Below the pieces are notes generated by a model. It did not search any database, was not told the DNA's origin, and saw nothing but the letters and a program-made list of their open reading frames with translations. Both the position numbers and the translations under genes were made by a program. This document shows positions 6,712 through 14,943 of a stretch of DNA of 56,805 nt, piece after piece (the stretch's first letter is position 1; every line of letters starts with the position of its first letter). This DNA comes from Methanobacteriota archaeon (GTDB taxonomy: Archaea; Thermoplasmatota; E2; JACPAO01; JAHWKR01), in assembly GCA_019347805.1 (NCBI GenBank), contig JAHWKR010000017.1, positions 1 through 56,805 of the forward strand, in the 5' to 3' direction.

Positions 6712-8781
6712 TCACGACATGCAGCGGGGGGTGTCGCCGGGGAGGGTCCAGTGGAGGAAGCCGTCGCCGCGGTCGAGGTCCACCGGGTCGAGGGTGCGCA
6801 TCGTGCAGTCGCCGGCGCGTTCGTAGACGGTGTACATCACCGCCTGGTTGGGGGCGGCCTGTTCGGGGAACTTGAGCATGAGGGTGACCTCGCTGACGCG
6901 GTCGTCGTCCCAGCGAAGCGTCGCCCCATAGTCGATGACCCGTTTGGAGCTCCCTTTGAGCCCTTTGTAGTAGGAGCGCATGTCGCCGCGGCAGGAGTCG
7001 TCGACCAGTTTCTCCTCCTCGCCGTCGCCGGTCGTGGCGCAGAAACGGCGCTCGTGGGTCTGGGCGTCGAAGAACAGCCAGCCGCCTTGCGAGGAGACCT
7101 CCTTCACGGTCTCGGCGGAGTCGAACGTGATCTGGGGTTTGCTGTCGCCGTCGGCGCTGCGGTAGTACCATTGCAGGTTGGCCCAGATGTTCCAGCGGTT
7201 CTGGAGCGGTTCCTCGCCCGAATCCGTCAGCGGCAACGCGTCGTCGCCGAGGTCGTCCTGCACGCCCAGTTGCAGGTAGGAGGGATTGGCGATGCCGAAA
7301 TAGAAATCGTAGTGCTTCGGTTCGAAGGATCCAGTGACACCGGAGACGTCTACGGGAATCCAGCCCCCGCCCACCGGATCGTCGCCGCCGACATAGATCT
7401 CGGCCCACATGTGGAAGCCGCCGATGCGTTGCGCCTCGTTGTCGTTGATGAGGTAGCCGTGGACCGGTCGGGCGGGGACGCCGGCGATGCGCATGAGCGT
7501 CACGTAGAGGGCGGTGAGGTCGCCGCAGATGCCGAGGCCGCGGGAGAGGGTCTCGGAGGCGCGCTGGAAATCGGGTTGGGCGCTTGCGAACTTCTTGAAG
7601 TCGTAGTCGGTCGCCTCGAAAAGGTAGCGGAAGAGCGTCATGCCGATCTTGAGGGTGTTCTGTTCGCCACCGACCAGTTCCCCGTCGACATAGTCGGCAC
7701 CGATGAGCTCGGCGGTGAGGCGCCGTAGTTCCTCGTTCTCGGTCTCGATGCCCCATCCGCTTGCGAGGTAGCGTTGGTGTTCCTCGGCGCTTAGACTCCC
7801 GGGCAGGTCGGATCTTTCGTAGTAGCGGGAGGGGTCCGAGATGTCGTGGACGATGAGGAGCGAATCGTACACCGCGTGGATACCATGGTCGTAGGCACCG
7901 GGGGGAGGGGGTGTGAGGCCGCCGCGGGCGTCCACCGTGAGATAGAACGGCTCGGACGGGGCGGAGACGAGACCGGCGCCGTTCACCGCGCTGACGCGGT
8001 AGCGATAGTCGCCGTTCGGGCGGTTGTGCTCGAGGATGCGGGCGAGGTCGCCCGGGGTCTCGTGGATCCGGGTGAACGGACCGCCCCCGACAGCGCGCTC
8101 GACGCTGTAGGAATCGATGCCCGAGAGATCGGACGCCGCGAGCCAGGCGACCTCGTAGCTGTAGACGGTGACGCGGCGCGGCGCGTCGGCCGGAAAGAGC
8201 GGCGGGGCGGGGGGTGTGTCGTCGATCTTCACCGGCCCCAATGTCGCGACCGGGCCGGTCACATCCCCATACGTCGCCTGCACCGCCACGGTCCAGAGGC
8301 CGCTCGTAAGCGCCAGGTCGACGTGGTCGGCCGCCTCGACGACATGTTCCGGTGAAGCGATCGGCTCGGGTGTCGTGCCGTTCGGGACGATGTCGATGTG
8401 GTAGGTGAGGGCGTCCCCATATGTCGGCCAGGAGACACGCAACGCGCCGTCGGCGTGCCAGGCGTTGAGCGGCTTGTCGGTCGAGAGCGCAAGCGGGTGC
8501 CGCACCTGCGCTTCGGGGTCGCCTTCGAGCGCATTGGCGAGGAATCCGGCGAGGAAACGGCCGACAGGGCCGCGCTCCATGGCCCCTGAGGCGGCATAGG
8601 AGGCCTCATCGCTTTCGACGGACGACGCGTCGCCAAGGAGCCGCCGCAACGGGCTCGGCATGCCGTCGTAGGCGGCGAGCGTCGCCTCGCTCATCTCGAC
8701 CGGTGCGACCACATAGCCGAGGCCGGTGGCGATGAGCAGGTTGCCCAAGACCGCGACCACGACGAGACGTCCGGGGCGCAT
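6712..8781 (-). CDS. Exported transglutaminase-like protein with fibronectin-type modules
   Basis: 689 residues. The N-terminus is a signal peptide or anchor (RLVVVAVLGNLLIATGLGYV). Residues about 95-290 form two beta-rich modules of fibronectin-III type (LRVSWPTYGDALTYHIDIVP; then YRYRVSAVNGAGLVS). The transglutaminase-like core follows with the full catalytic triad visible: Cys419 in GLGICGDLTALYV, His457 in GGFHMWAEIYV and Asp478 in WIPVDVSG. Such papain-fold enzymes cleave or crosslink peptides; an outside location is inferred from the N-terminus. The C-terminal 200 residues are beta-rich without a recognised domain and contain a Cys pair. It stands alone, facing away from rfcL. Confidence 0.8.
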   Translation of the reverse strand: MRPGRLVVVAVLGNLLIATGLGYVVAPVEMSEATLAAYDGMPSPLRRLLGDASSVESDEASYAASGAMERGPVGRFLAGFLANALEGDPEAQVRHPLALSTDKPLNAWHADGALRVSWPTYGDALTYHIDIVPNGTTPEPIASPEHVVEAADHVDLALTSGLWTVAVQATYGDVTGPVATLGPVKIDDTPPAPPLFPADAPRRVTVYSYEVAWLAASDLSGIDSYSVERAVGGGPFTRIHETPGDLARILEHNRPNGDYRYRVSAVNGAGLVSAPSEPFYLTVDARGGLTPPPPGAYDHGIHAVYDSLLIVHDISDPSRYYERSDLPGSLSAEEHQRYLASGWGIETENEELRRLTAELIGADYVDGELVGGEQNTLKIGMTLFRYLFEATDYDFKKFASAQPDFQRASETLSRGLGICGDLTALYVTLMRIAGVPARPVHGYLINDNEAQRIGGFHMWAEIYVGGDDPVGGGWIPVDVSGVTGSFEPKHYDFYFGIANPSYLQLGVQDDLGDDALPLTDSGEEPLQNRWNIWANLQWYYRSADGDSKPQITFDSAETVKEVSSQGGWLFFDAQTHERRFCATTGDGEEEKLVDDSCRGDMRSYYKGLKGSSKRVIDYGATLRWDDDRVSEVTLMLKFPEQAAPNQAVMYTVYERAGDCTMRTLDPVDLDRGDGFLHWTLPGDTPRCMS

Positions 8782-8898
8782 CGGACCGGGATGCCGTCCG
8801 TCGACTCAAATAGGTTCTTGAAAAGGCTTCAGGGGGTGGTGCCACCGTGGGAGGTCGTGTCGTACCTGGGTCCCCTTCCCTTTATGTGACGGCAGGGG

Positions 8899-10524
8899 AT
8901 GGCGACCGACGTGGCGCGCGCGGGCACCGCCCAGGAAGGAGCCGGCAAGGAGGCCGTGAAGGTCCGGACGGTGGCGTTCGAATGGACCGAGAAGTATCGT
9001 CCCCGCTCGCTCTCCGACCTCATCGGCAACAAGAAGGCGGTCGACACGATGCGCGCCTGGGCCCAGGCGTGGGAAGCCGGCGTGCCGGAGCGACGGGCGC
9101 TCGTCCTGGAGGGCCACCCGGGTATCGGCAAGACCTCCGCGGCGCTCGCCCTGGCCCGCGACATGGGCTGGGACGTCATCGAGTTGAACGCCTCCGATGC
9201 GCGCTCGGCGCCGGTCATCAAGCGCGTCGCGGGGCAGGGGGCGCGCACCACCACGTTCTCGGCCGACGGTTCGTTCCGGCCGCACCACGAGGGCGGGCGC
9301 ACGCTCATCATCCTCGACGAGGCGGACAACCTCTACGAGCGCGGCGGCTCCGCGGCGTCCTCGGGCGGCGAGGACCTGTCCGACCGTGGTGGCAAGCGCG
9401 AGATCATCCAGACCATCCGCGACACGCGCCAGCCCATCATCCTCATCGTGAACGACTATTACGGCCTCACGAAGGGCTCAGGGGCGGCCATCCGTTCGCT
9501 CGCCGAGACCGTCAAGTTCCAGCGCATCATGGCAAGGAGCGTCGCCAAGGCGCTCGCCGACATCTGCAAGGCGGAGGGCGTCCAGGCGCACCCGGATGCG
9601 CTGCTGACCATCGCCGAGGGTGCCGGTGGCGACATGCGGGCGGCGGTGAACGACCTCCAGAAGACGGCGCAGGGGCTCGAGGTGTTGCGCCCGGAGGACG
9701 TGGTGACGGCCGGCTCGCGCGACCACACGCGCACCGTCTTCGACGCCTTGCCGGACGTCTTCAAGTCGATGGACCCGCTTGTTGCGCGGCGCGCGTCGAT
9801 GGAGACGGACGAGTCGCCGGAGTCGTTCATCCTCTGGATCGACGAGAACCTGCCCATCGTCTACAAGGACCCGGACGACCTGGCGCGCGGGTTCGCCGCC
9901 TTGTCGAAGGCGGACGTCTACCTGGGGCGGGTGCGGAGGAGACAGTACTACGGCTTGTGGAGCTATGCCGGGGAACTCATGACGGCGGGTGTGGCGCTTG
10001 CCAAGAAGCGTCCCTACAAGGGCTGGTCGCGCTATGCGTTCCCGGGTTGGTTGAAGCGCATGAGCCAGTCGAAGGCGACGCGCAACCTGCGTGATTCGCT
10101 CGCCCTCAAGATCGGCGGGCACATCCACGGGTCGAAGCGCGAGGCGCGGGACGTCTACCTCGAGCCGATCGGGGCCATCGCCGCCACTGATGACGGGTTC
10201 GCGGTCGCGCTCGCGGTCGACCTGAGGCTCACGGCCGACGAGTTGGCGTTCCTGCTTGGGACGCGGCCGTCGACCAAGCGCGTGGTGCAGCTCATGGAGC
10301 GCGCGGCGGAGGAGGCGGAGCGGCGGCCGAAGGAGTCGGCCGGCATCTGGGCCGACGATGAGACCGCTGAAGCCGAGCCGGACGACGAGGAGGGCCCGAA
10401 GCCCGAGCCGCGGCCGCGGGAGCGCAAGGCGAAGGGTCAGCCCGACAAGAAAGAGGTCGCCGGTGAGGACGAGGCGGCGAAGCCGGAGCCGAAGAAGGGC
10501 CAGAAGGGTCTCTTCGAGTTCTGA
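8899..10524 (+). CDS. rfcL: Replication factor C large subunit
   Basis: 541 residues. RfcL is the large subunit of the archaeal clamp loader that opens PCNA and loads it on primed DNA. The N-terminal EKYRPRSLSDLIGN box is the RFC signature; Walker A (GHPGIGKT, about 72-79) and Walker B (LIILDEADN, about 136-144) follow, with sensor regions after them. The tail is long, charged and Pro/Glu-rich and ends QKGLFEF, a PCNA-interacting PIP box as in other archaeal RfcL proteins. Residues 1-27 precede the conserved core, so a later start (GTG 8911 or 8956) is possible; TTTATG at about 8880 is the only TATA-like sequence. The small RFC subunit is not in the window. Its stop touches the convergent gene. 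Confidence 0.95.
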   Translation: MATDVARAGTAQEGAGKEAVKVRTVAFEWTEKYRPRSLSDLIGNKKAVDTMRAWAQAWEAGVPERRALVLEGHPGIGKTSAALALARDMGWDVIELNASDARSAPVIKRVAGQGARTTTFSADGSFRPHHEGGRTLIILDEADNLYERGGSAASSGGEDLSDRGGKREIIQTIRDTRQPIILIVNDYYGLTKGSGAAIRSLAETVKFQRIMARSVAKALADICKAEGVQAHPDALLTIAEGAGGDMRAAVNDLQKTAQGLEVLRPEDVVTAGSRDHTRTVFDALPDVFKSMDPLVARRASMETDESPESFILWIDENLPIVYKDPDDLARGFAALSKADVYLGRVRRRQYYGLWSYAGELMTAGVALAKKRPYKGWSRYAFPGWLKRMSQSKATRNLRDSLALKIGGHIHGSKREARDVYLEPIGAIAATDDGFAVALAVDLRLTADELAFLLGTRPSTKRVVQLMERAAEEAERRPKESAGIWADDETAEAEPDDEEGPKPEPRPRERKAKGQPDKKEVAGEDEAAKPEPKKGQKGLFEF

Positions 10525-11100
10525 TCATTCCTCTTCGTCCGAGGGTCCGGTAGCGCGGCCTGAGACCAGGTAGAGGGCGCTGCCCATGCGGCCGAGGGCG
10601 AGGCGGGTCGAGCGCACCTTCTCGAAGCCGTTCTCGCGCAGGTGGTCTTCGGCGAGGCCGATGTTGGGGTCGTCGGGCCCTTCGGCGGCGACCAGTTCGA
10701 ACCATTTGCCGAACGCCGGCAGGACGTCGGCCCAGGCGCCGACCAGCTCGGCGTGCTCCGGTTCGTCGAGGAGCGGGAAGCCGAACATGAGGGCCACCAC
10801 TTCAATGCGTTCCGCCTGGACGGGGGGGTCCCTCGGGTCGCCCCGGACCCAGCCGAGGCGCGGCGCGCGGGTGCGCTCGACCGGGAACCGGAAGGGGCCG
10901 CTGCCACCGATGCGCAGGAAGCTGACGCGCGGCAGCCTGGAGGCGAGATGTTCGGTGGGGTCATGGTCGGGGGGTGCGGCGACGACCACACGGTCGCCGG
11001 GGAAGACCCCGAGCCGGGTGGCGAGTTGGGTCGCGGCGCGTCGCCAGAGCACACCGGTGGGGAGAGGGGTGCTGCCGGTCGTGCGGCCCGCGCCGTCCAT
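10525..11100 (-). CDS. Methyltransferase-fold-like protein of unknown function
   Basis: 191 residues from ATG 11100, chosen because GGGTTAAGTAC lies about 27 bases upstream; the in-frame extension to 11160 crosses that promoter. The sequence alternates strands and helices in a Rossmann-like manner (GDRVVVAAPPDHD, VVALMFGFPLLDEPE, then LAEDHLRENGFEKVR and GSALYLVSGRA), reminiscent of the second half of a class I methyltransferase. There is no clear glycine-rich SAM motif, so the activity is uncertain. It ends in an acidic tail. It is convergent with rfcL, with stop codons adjacent. Confidence 0.5.
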   Translation of the reverse strand: MDGAGRTTGSTPLPTGVLWRRAATQLATRLGVFPGDRVVVAAPPDHDPTEHLASRLPRVSFLRIGGSGPFRFPVERTRAPRLGWVRGDPRDPPVQAERIEVVALMFGFPLLDEPEHAELVGAWADVLPAFGKWFELVAAEGPDDPNIGLAEDHLRENGFEKVRSTRLALGRMGSALYLVSGRATGPSDEEE

Positions 11101-11231
11101 GGGTGGCGCAGTCGGCCGGTCGTACTTAACCCGACAGAAGGCGGACCCGCCCCGAATCACACGAAGACCGTACGATTTTCCAAAAGGTTCAAAGGGCAGT
11201 GTCGGTACTTACGCACCCTAGGTGTCATGTG

Positions 11232-11972
11232 ATGGCCAAAGGTCTCCCCCGTTTCCTCATCTGTGCGGCCATCGTGCTGCTCCTCGCCACGCCGGCCTAC
11301 GCCGGGACACGCGACCGGCCGGAGATCATCGACGCCCCCGACGATTCCCGCTTCGCCACCCCCGACCGCAACGCAGCGCCCCAGATCGACATCACCCGCG
11401 CCTGGATCCGTCCCGTCAAGTCCGATCTCATGTTCGCGATCGAGGTCGCAGCCGCCGAGACCGTCCCCAAGAACGCCGCCTATGTCTGGCATTTCACCCC
11501 GGAAGGACCCGGCCTGCAAGGCGTCACCCGCTTCTTCTTCCGCGCCAACTGGTCCGCCGATGGTGCGGAACTGCAATCGGTGGGCGGAACCTACCAAGGC
11601 GCCCGCGGTGCTGTCGATGAGAACGGCAACAGCCGCTACAACTACTACCTTGGGGCGGTCCAGGACGACCTCCGGCACGAGTTCAAGCCCGGCTCCCCCG
11701 CCACGATCAAGTTCTATTATCCGCTCGACAAGTTCGGCGATGACCGGAGGGGGCTCGCCATGAAAGGCCTCTTCGTCACCACCTACCTGAAGAACCCGGA
11801 GACGGAGGTGCCGAACATGATCGATTACGCCGCCGCCATCGAGGGAAACGACTACGTCCACAAGGTCGACACGCCGTGGTACGCCAAGTTCCTGCCCGGT
11901 CCGAGCGTCCTCTTCGTCGTCGCGGCTGCCGGCGCCGTCGTCGCCTACGCGCGCCGCAGGCAGGATGCCTGA
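11232..11972 (+). CDS. Secreted surface protein with PGF-CTERM-like anchor
   Basis: 246 residues from ATG 11232. It has a clear signal peptide (FLICAAIVLLLATPAYA), a beta-rich extracellular part of about 190 residues, and ends PGPSVLFVVAAAGAVVAYARRRQDA. The Pro-Gly, hydrophobic helix and Arg cluster order is that of the archaeosortase-processed PGF-CTERM signals, although the third residue here is Pro rather than Phe. It is probably exported and attached to the cell surface; the domain is not recognised. Its stop abuts the convergent winged-helix gene. Confidence 0.65.
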   Translation: MAKGLPRFLICAAIVLLLATPAYAGTRDRPEIIDAPDDSRFATPDRNAAPQIDITRAWIRPVKSDLMFAIEVAAAETVPKNAAYVWHFTPEGPGLQGVTRFFFRANWSADGAELQSVGGTYQGARGAVDENGNSRYNYYLGAVQDDLRHEFKPGSPATIKFYYPLDKFGDDRRGLAMKGLFVTTYLKNPETEVPNMIDYAAAIEGNDYVHKVDTPWYAKFLPGPSVLFVVAAAGAVVAYARRRQDA

Positions 11973-12953
11973 TCAGGCGGGGACCGCCGGCATGGGGACC
12001 GCGGCGGCTGTGGCGTCGTCGCAGCGTGTCGCCAGGTGACGTTCGACGCCATCGCTGAGGGAGAGGTGGATCTCTTTTCCCGAACGCTCACGCTGCACAA
12101 GACCGTGGGCCGCCATCTTGCGGACGTGGAAGCTCGCTGCGGCACGGGAGAGGCCGAGCGCTTCCGCCAGCGTCTTTTGGCTCGAACCCGGGTTCGCGGC
12201 GATCCAGACGGCGATCCGTGCCGGCGTGTCACGCTTCAGGAGGGACAGCGTCTCCATCTCGCGTTGTTCGACAGCGCCGCCGTTCTCAAAATAACACTTC
12301 TGGTTCGCGATGCGTCGTACCGAGACGAGCCGGCCGTGGCGCAACTTGTCCAGGTGGTGGGTCACGGTGCCCCAGGCGAGGCCCAGTTCCCGTGCCATCT
12401 CGGTGACGTTGACCCCCGGATTGGCGCGGATGTATTCGAACACCTGCGCGCGCACCTCGTGCTTGAGGAGGTCGTCCTTCTCGATGCGCGTGAACAGGCG
12501 GAGGCCTGGTAGCCACCCGAAGCGGCGGGCGAGATAGCCTATGAGGGCGAGGAGGCCGATCGCCGCGGCACCGGCCGCCGTGAGGTCGAAAAGACTGGCC
12601 TGGTCCGGAGCGAGCGGGGAGGCGGACGAGGTCGTCGTGGTACCGCCGTCCGCACCGAAGAGGAGGTCCCAGGCGGTCAGGCCGAAGAGAAGAGAGAGCA
12701 CTTCCTTGGTGGTCGATATGGCCGGGCGACTTGCCGTCTCTGCGGCGGCTTCCGTCGTGGCTATGGTGGCGTCCCGTTCCTCACGCGCCTCACGATAGAG
12801 GTCCTCGAGGGAGGCCGAGGGTGTCTTCGACGCCGTGGATCCGTCGTTTATCGTTCCCGCGATGCCTTGGCCGGGGGCCGGTCCTTCGGCAAGGGCGGGG
12901 GCGGTCACGACCAGAATGGCGAGGGCAAGGATGGTGATCGACCACGACGACAT
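11973..12953 (-). CDS. Membrane-tethered regulator with two winged helices
   Basis: 326 residues. An N-terminal signal-like helix (ILALAILVVTAPALA) is followed by about 90 extracytoplasmic residues, a membrane helix (about 117-140), and then two winged helix-turn-helix units. Unit 1 is VFEYIRANPGVNVTEMAREL with VTHHLDKLRHGRLVSVRR; unit 2 is TPARIAVWIAANPGSSQKTL with ASFHVRKMAAHGLVQRE. This topology places an outside sensor segment on a cytoplasmic DNA-binding part, so it may be a one-component signal transducer. Promoter: CCTTTAATACC about 40 bases upstream, and a purine-rich AGGAG before ATG 12953. Target genes are unknown; a pair of GC palindromes lies in its 5' region. Confidence 0.75.
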   Translation of the reverse strand: MSSWSITILALAILVVTAPALAEGPAPGQGIAGTINDGSTASKTPSASLEDLYREAREERDATIATTEAAAETASRPAISTTKEVLSLLFGLTAWDLLFGADGGTTTTSSASPLAPDQASLFDLTAAGAAAIGLLALIGYLARRFGWLPGLRLFTRIEKDDLLKHEVRAQVFEYIRANPGVNVTEMARELGLAWGTVTHHLDKLRHGRLVSVRRIANQKCYFENGGAVEQREMETLSLLKRDTPARIAVWIAANPGSSQKTLAEALGLSRAAASFHVRKMAAHGLVQRERSGKEIHLSLSDGVERHLATRCDDATAAAVPMPAVPA

Positions 12954-13028
12954 AGAGACCTGCTCCTGTTGGGGGTGCGACCTTTTTGCACGGTATTAAA
13001 GGATTCTGGTGATGATGCAAGACAACAG

Positions 13029-13063
13029 GAGGGGGTGTGGGGGGAGGGCGGAGTCCTCCCCCC
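13029..13063 (-). repeat. GC-rich palindromic element, copy A
   Basis: GGGGGGAGG (13039-13047) and CCTCCCCCC (13055-13063) form a perfect 9-bp inverted repeat with a 7-base spacer. Read on the minus strand, the arm is followed by CACACCCCCTCC, which resembles the flank of the other copies (18431, 25830, 55032). It lies in the 280-base divergent region between the membrane regulator and the BtuF-like gene. Confidence 0.6.
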
Positions 13064-13146
13064 GCATAGATTGTAACAAGACGCTTCCAGGAACTCTTTT
13101 TCGACGGCGGTCTCCAGAGGACCCTCACGTTCCACAGACTGCCTGA

Positions 13147-13185
13147 CCGGGAGAGGGGACAGCGTCCCCTCCCCCGGACCCCTAC
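13147..13185 (+). repeat. GC-rich palindromic element, copy B
   Basis: CCGGGAGAGGGGAC (13147-13160) and GTCCCCTCCCCCGG (13164-13177) pair over 14 bp with one mismatch and a 3-base loop. ACCCCTACC follows, as in the other copies. It faces copy A about 85 bases away in opposite orientation. Nothing else is visible in 12954-13232 apart from CATATACC at about 13205, the likely TATA box of the next gene. Confidence 0.6.
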
Positions 13186-13232
13186 CTCTTGTTTCCCCGC
13201 AAATCATATACCGCGCCGTCGTCCCGCGTCGC

Positions 13233-14045
13233 GTGCGCATCGTGAGCCTCGTCCCGTCCGTGACGGAGGCGCTCTGCATGCTCGGTCTCGGAGCCGACCT
13301 CGTCGCGGTCACCGATTATTGCATCCATCCGGCCGACGTGGTGAAAGACAAGACGCGTATCGGCGGCACGAAGAACCCGGACCTCAACGCCATAGACGCC
13401 TTGCGTCCCGACCTCGTCATCGCGAACTCCGACGAGCAGCGCACCGAGACCCTCGAGGCGCTTGAAGAGCTTGGTGTCGAGATCCTGGTCACGGAGACCG
13501 ATTCGTTGGACGACGTCGAGGAGACCTGGCTCCAGCTCGGCCGCGCGACCGGTCGTGAGGAGGCCGCGGAGCGGGAACGGCGACGCATCGTCGCCGCACG
13601 ACGAAGTGTCGCCGAGAAGCAGGGCCAAGCGGAACCGTTCGCCACCTTGGTCCCGGTCTGGAAGAACCCGTGGATGGCGGCGGGGGGCGGCACGTATCTC
13701 GGTGACCTCCTTGCGGCGTGCGGGTTCCGCAACATCCTGGAAGACGTGCCCGTGAAATGGGCGCGGATCGTACTCACCACGGACCGCCAGGACGCCCAGG
13801 TGGTCGAGAAGGGGCCCGCGGCCGGCCAAAAGGTCCACCCCCTGCCCGAGCCGCCCGAGGTCGTGCTCTTGCCGTCGGAGCCGTATGCGTTCCAGGACGA
13901 CGACCGGGACGCCTTCACAATCCTCGGGGTCACACGGGAACGGGCGCGGCTGGTCGACGGGGAAGCGTTGACCTGGTGGTTGTCGCGCACCGCGGAGGCG
14001 CTCGACCGTTTCGGGGGGCTGGCGTCACTGCTTCGGGAGGCATGA
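13233..14045 (+). CDS. BtuF-like metal/cobalamin-binding protein, cytoplasmic form
   Basis: 270 residues with the fold of helical-backbone metal receptors (class III solute-binding proteins, BtuF family): RIVSLVPSVTEALCMLG at the start, then ALRPDLVIANSDEQ, a long linking helix, and a second lobe with TYLGDLLAACGFRNI and EVVLLPSEPYAFQ. Bacterial and archaeal BtuF proteins carry a signal peptide, but this one starts directly with the first strand, so it should stay in the cytoplasm and may not serve a transporter. GTG 13233 is 27 bases from CATATACC. The CysQ-like gene starts 1 base after its stop, so the two form an operon. Confidence 0.75.
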   Translation: MRIVSLVPSVTEALCMLGLGADLVAVTDYCIHPADVVKDKTRIGGTKNPDLNAIDALRPDLVIANSDEQRTETLEALEELGVEILVTETDSLDDVEETWLQLGRATGREEAAERERRRIVAARRSVAEKQGQAEPFATLVPVWKNPWMAAGGGTYLGDLLAACGFRNILEDVPVKWARIVLTTDRQDAQVVEKGPAAGQKVHPLPEPPEVVLLPSEPYAFQDDDRDAFTILGVTRERARLVDGEALTWWLSRTAEALDRFGGLASLLREA

Positions 14046-14046
14046 G

Positions 14047-14943
14047 ATGGACGCGGCGGATGCGCAGCGGTCGCGGGACGCCTTGGCTGGCATCGCAGGA
14101 GCCGCGGGCCGTGCCGTCATGAAGGAGTACGAGGCGTATGGACGCCTTGTGGACGCGGGGGAGGCGACACGTTATGCGGCGAAGAAAGAGGACGACTCGC
14201 CGCTCACCCGTGCCGATCTCGCCGCCGATGGGGTCATCAAACGGTTGCTGCCCGATGTCTGGCCGGGTGTGCCGGTCGTCTCCGAAGAGGACGACCCGTC
14301 CGCGAAGGACGTGGCGGAGACCGGCCGTGTGTGGCTGGTGGACCCGATGGACGGCACGAAGGAGTTCCTGTCGCAGAACGGCGAGTTTACGGTCAACATC
14401 GCGCTCGTCGAGGCGGGTGCCCCGGTCTTGGGCATCGTTTTCGCACCGGTCCTTGGCCGGATCTGGTTCGGCGCCGTAGGGGTCGGGGCGTGGCGCGGCG
14501 AGACGCATGAAGAAGACGCAAAGATCGTGTGGGAAGACATCTCCGTCGCCGGTTGGCGTCGTGGCGAGCCCCTCAAGGTGGTCGCGAGCCGTTCCCATCC
14601 CGACCCGCTTCTGGGGCGGTTCCTGGAGGAGATCGAAGCGACCGGCACGGTCGTCGAATCCATCGCCATGGGTTCGTCGTTGAAGTTCTGTCTGGTCGCC
14701 GACGGGACGGCGCACCTCTATCCGCGGTTCGGGCCGACCATGTGGTGGGACACGGCGGCGGCGCATGCGGTCGTCGGGGCGGCAGGTGGCACGGTCACCG
14801 ACCTGAACGGGGAGACGTTGCGGTATGCCGGCAAGACCCTGCGCAACCCGTCCTTCGTCGCAGGCGGTTTCCCCTCCTATCCCTGGCGGCGTCATCTCGC
14901 GGACCGCAACAGGGCTACGGGAACGCGTCAAAAAACGGCATGA
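14047..14943 (+). CDS. Inositol monophosphatase/CysQ-family phosphatase
   Basis: 298 residues with the metal-binding motifs of the lithium-sensitive phosphatase family: SEEDDP at about residue 79, WLVDPMDGTKEF at about 96-107 and WWDTAAAHAVVGAAGG near the C-terminus. The WLVDPMDGTKEF form is characteristic of CysQ, which removes the 3'-phosphate of PAP (3'-phosphoadenosine 5'-phosphate), but archaeal members often hydrolyse inositol phosphate or fructose bisphosphate, so the substrate is open. It directly follows the BtuF-like gene. Its 3' end overlaps the convergent helicase gene by about 29 bases. Confidence 0.85.
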   Translation: MDAADAQRSRDALAGIAGAAGRAVMKEYEAYGRLVDAGEATRYAAKKEDDSPLTRADLAADGVIKRLLPDVWPGVPVVSEEDDPSAKDVAETGRVWLVDPMDGTKEFLSQNGEFTVNIALVEAGAPVLGIVFAPVLGRIWFGAVGVGAWRGETHEEDAKIVWEDISVAGWRRGEPLKVVASRSHPDPLLGRFLEEIEATGTVVESIAMGSSLKFCLVADGTAHLYPRFGPTMWWDTAAAHAVVGAAGGTVTDLNGETLRYAGKTLRNPSFVAGGFPSYPWRRHLADRNRATGTRQKTA

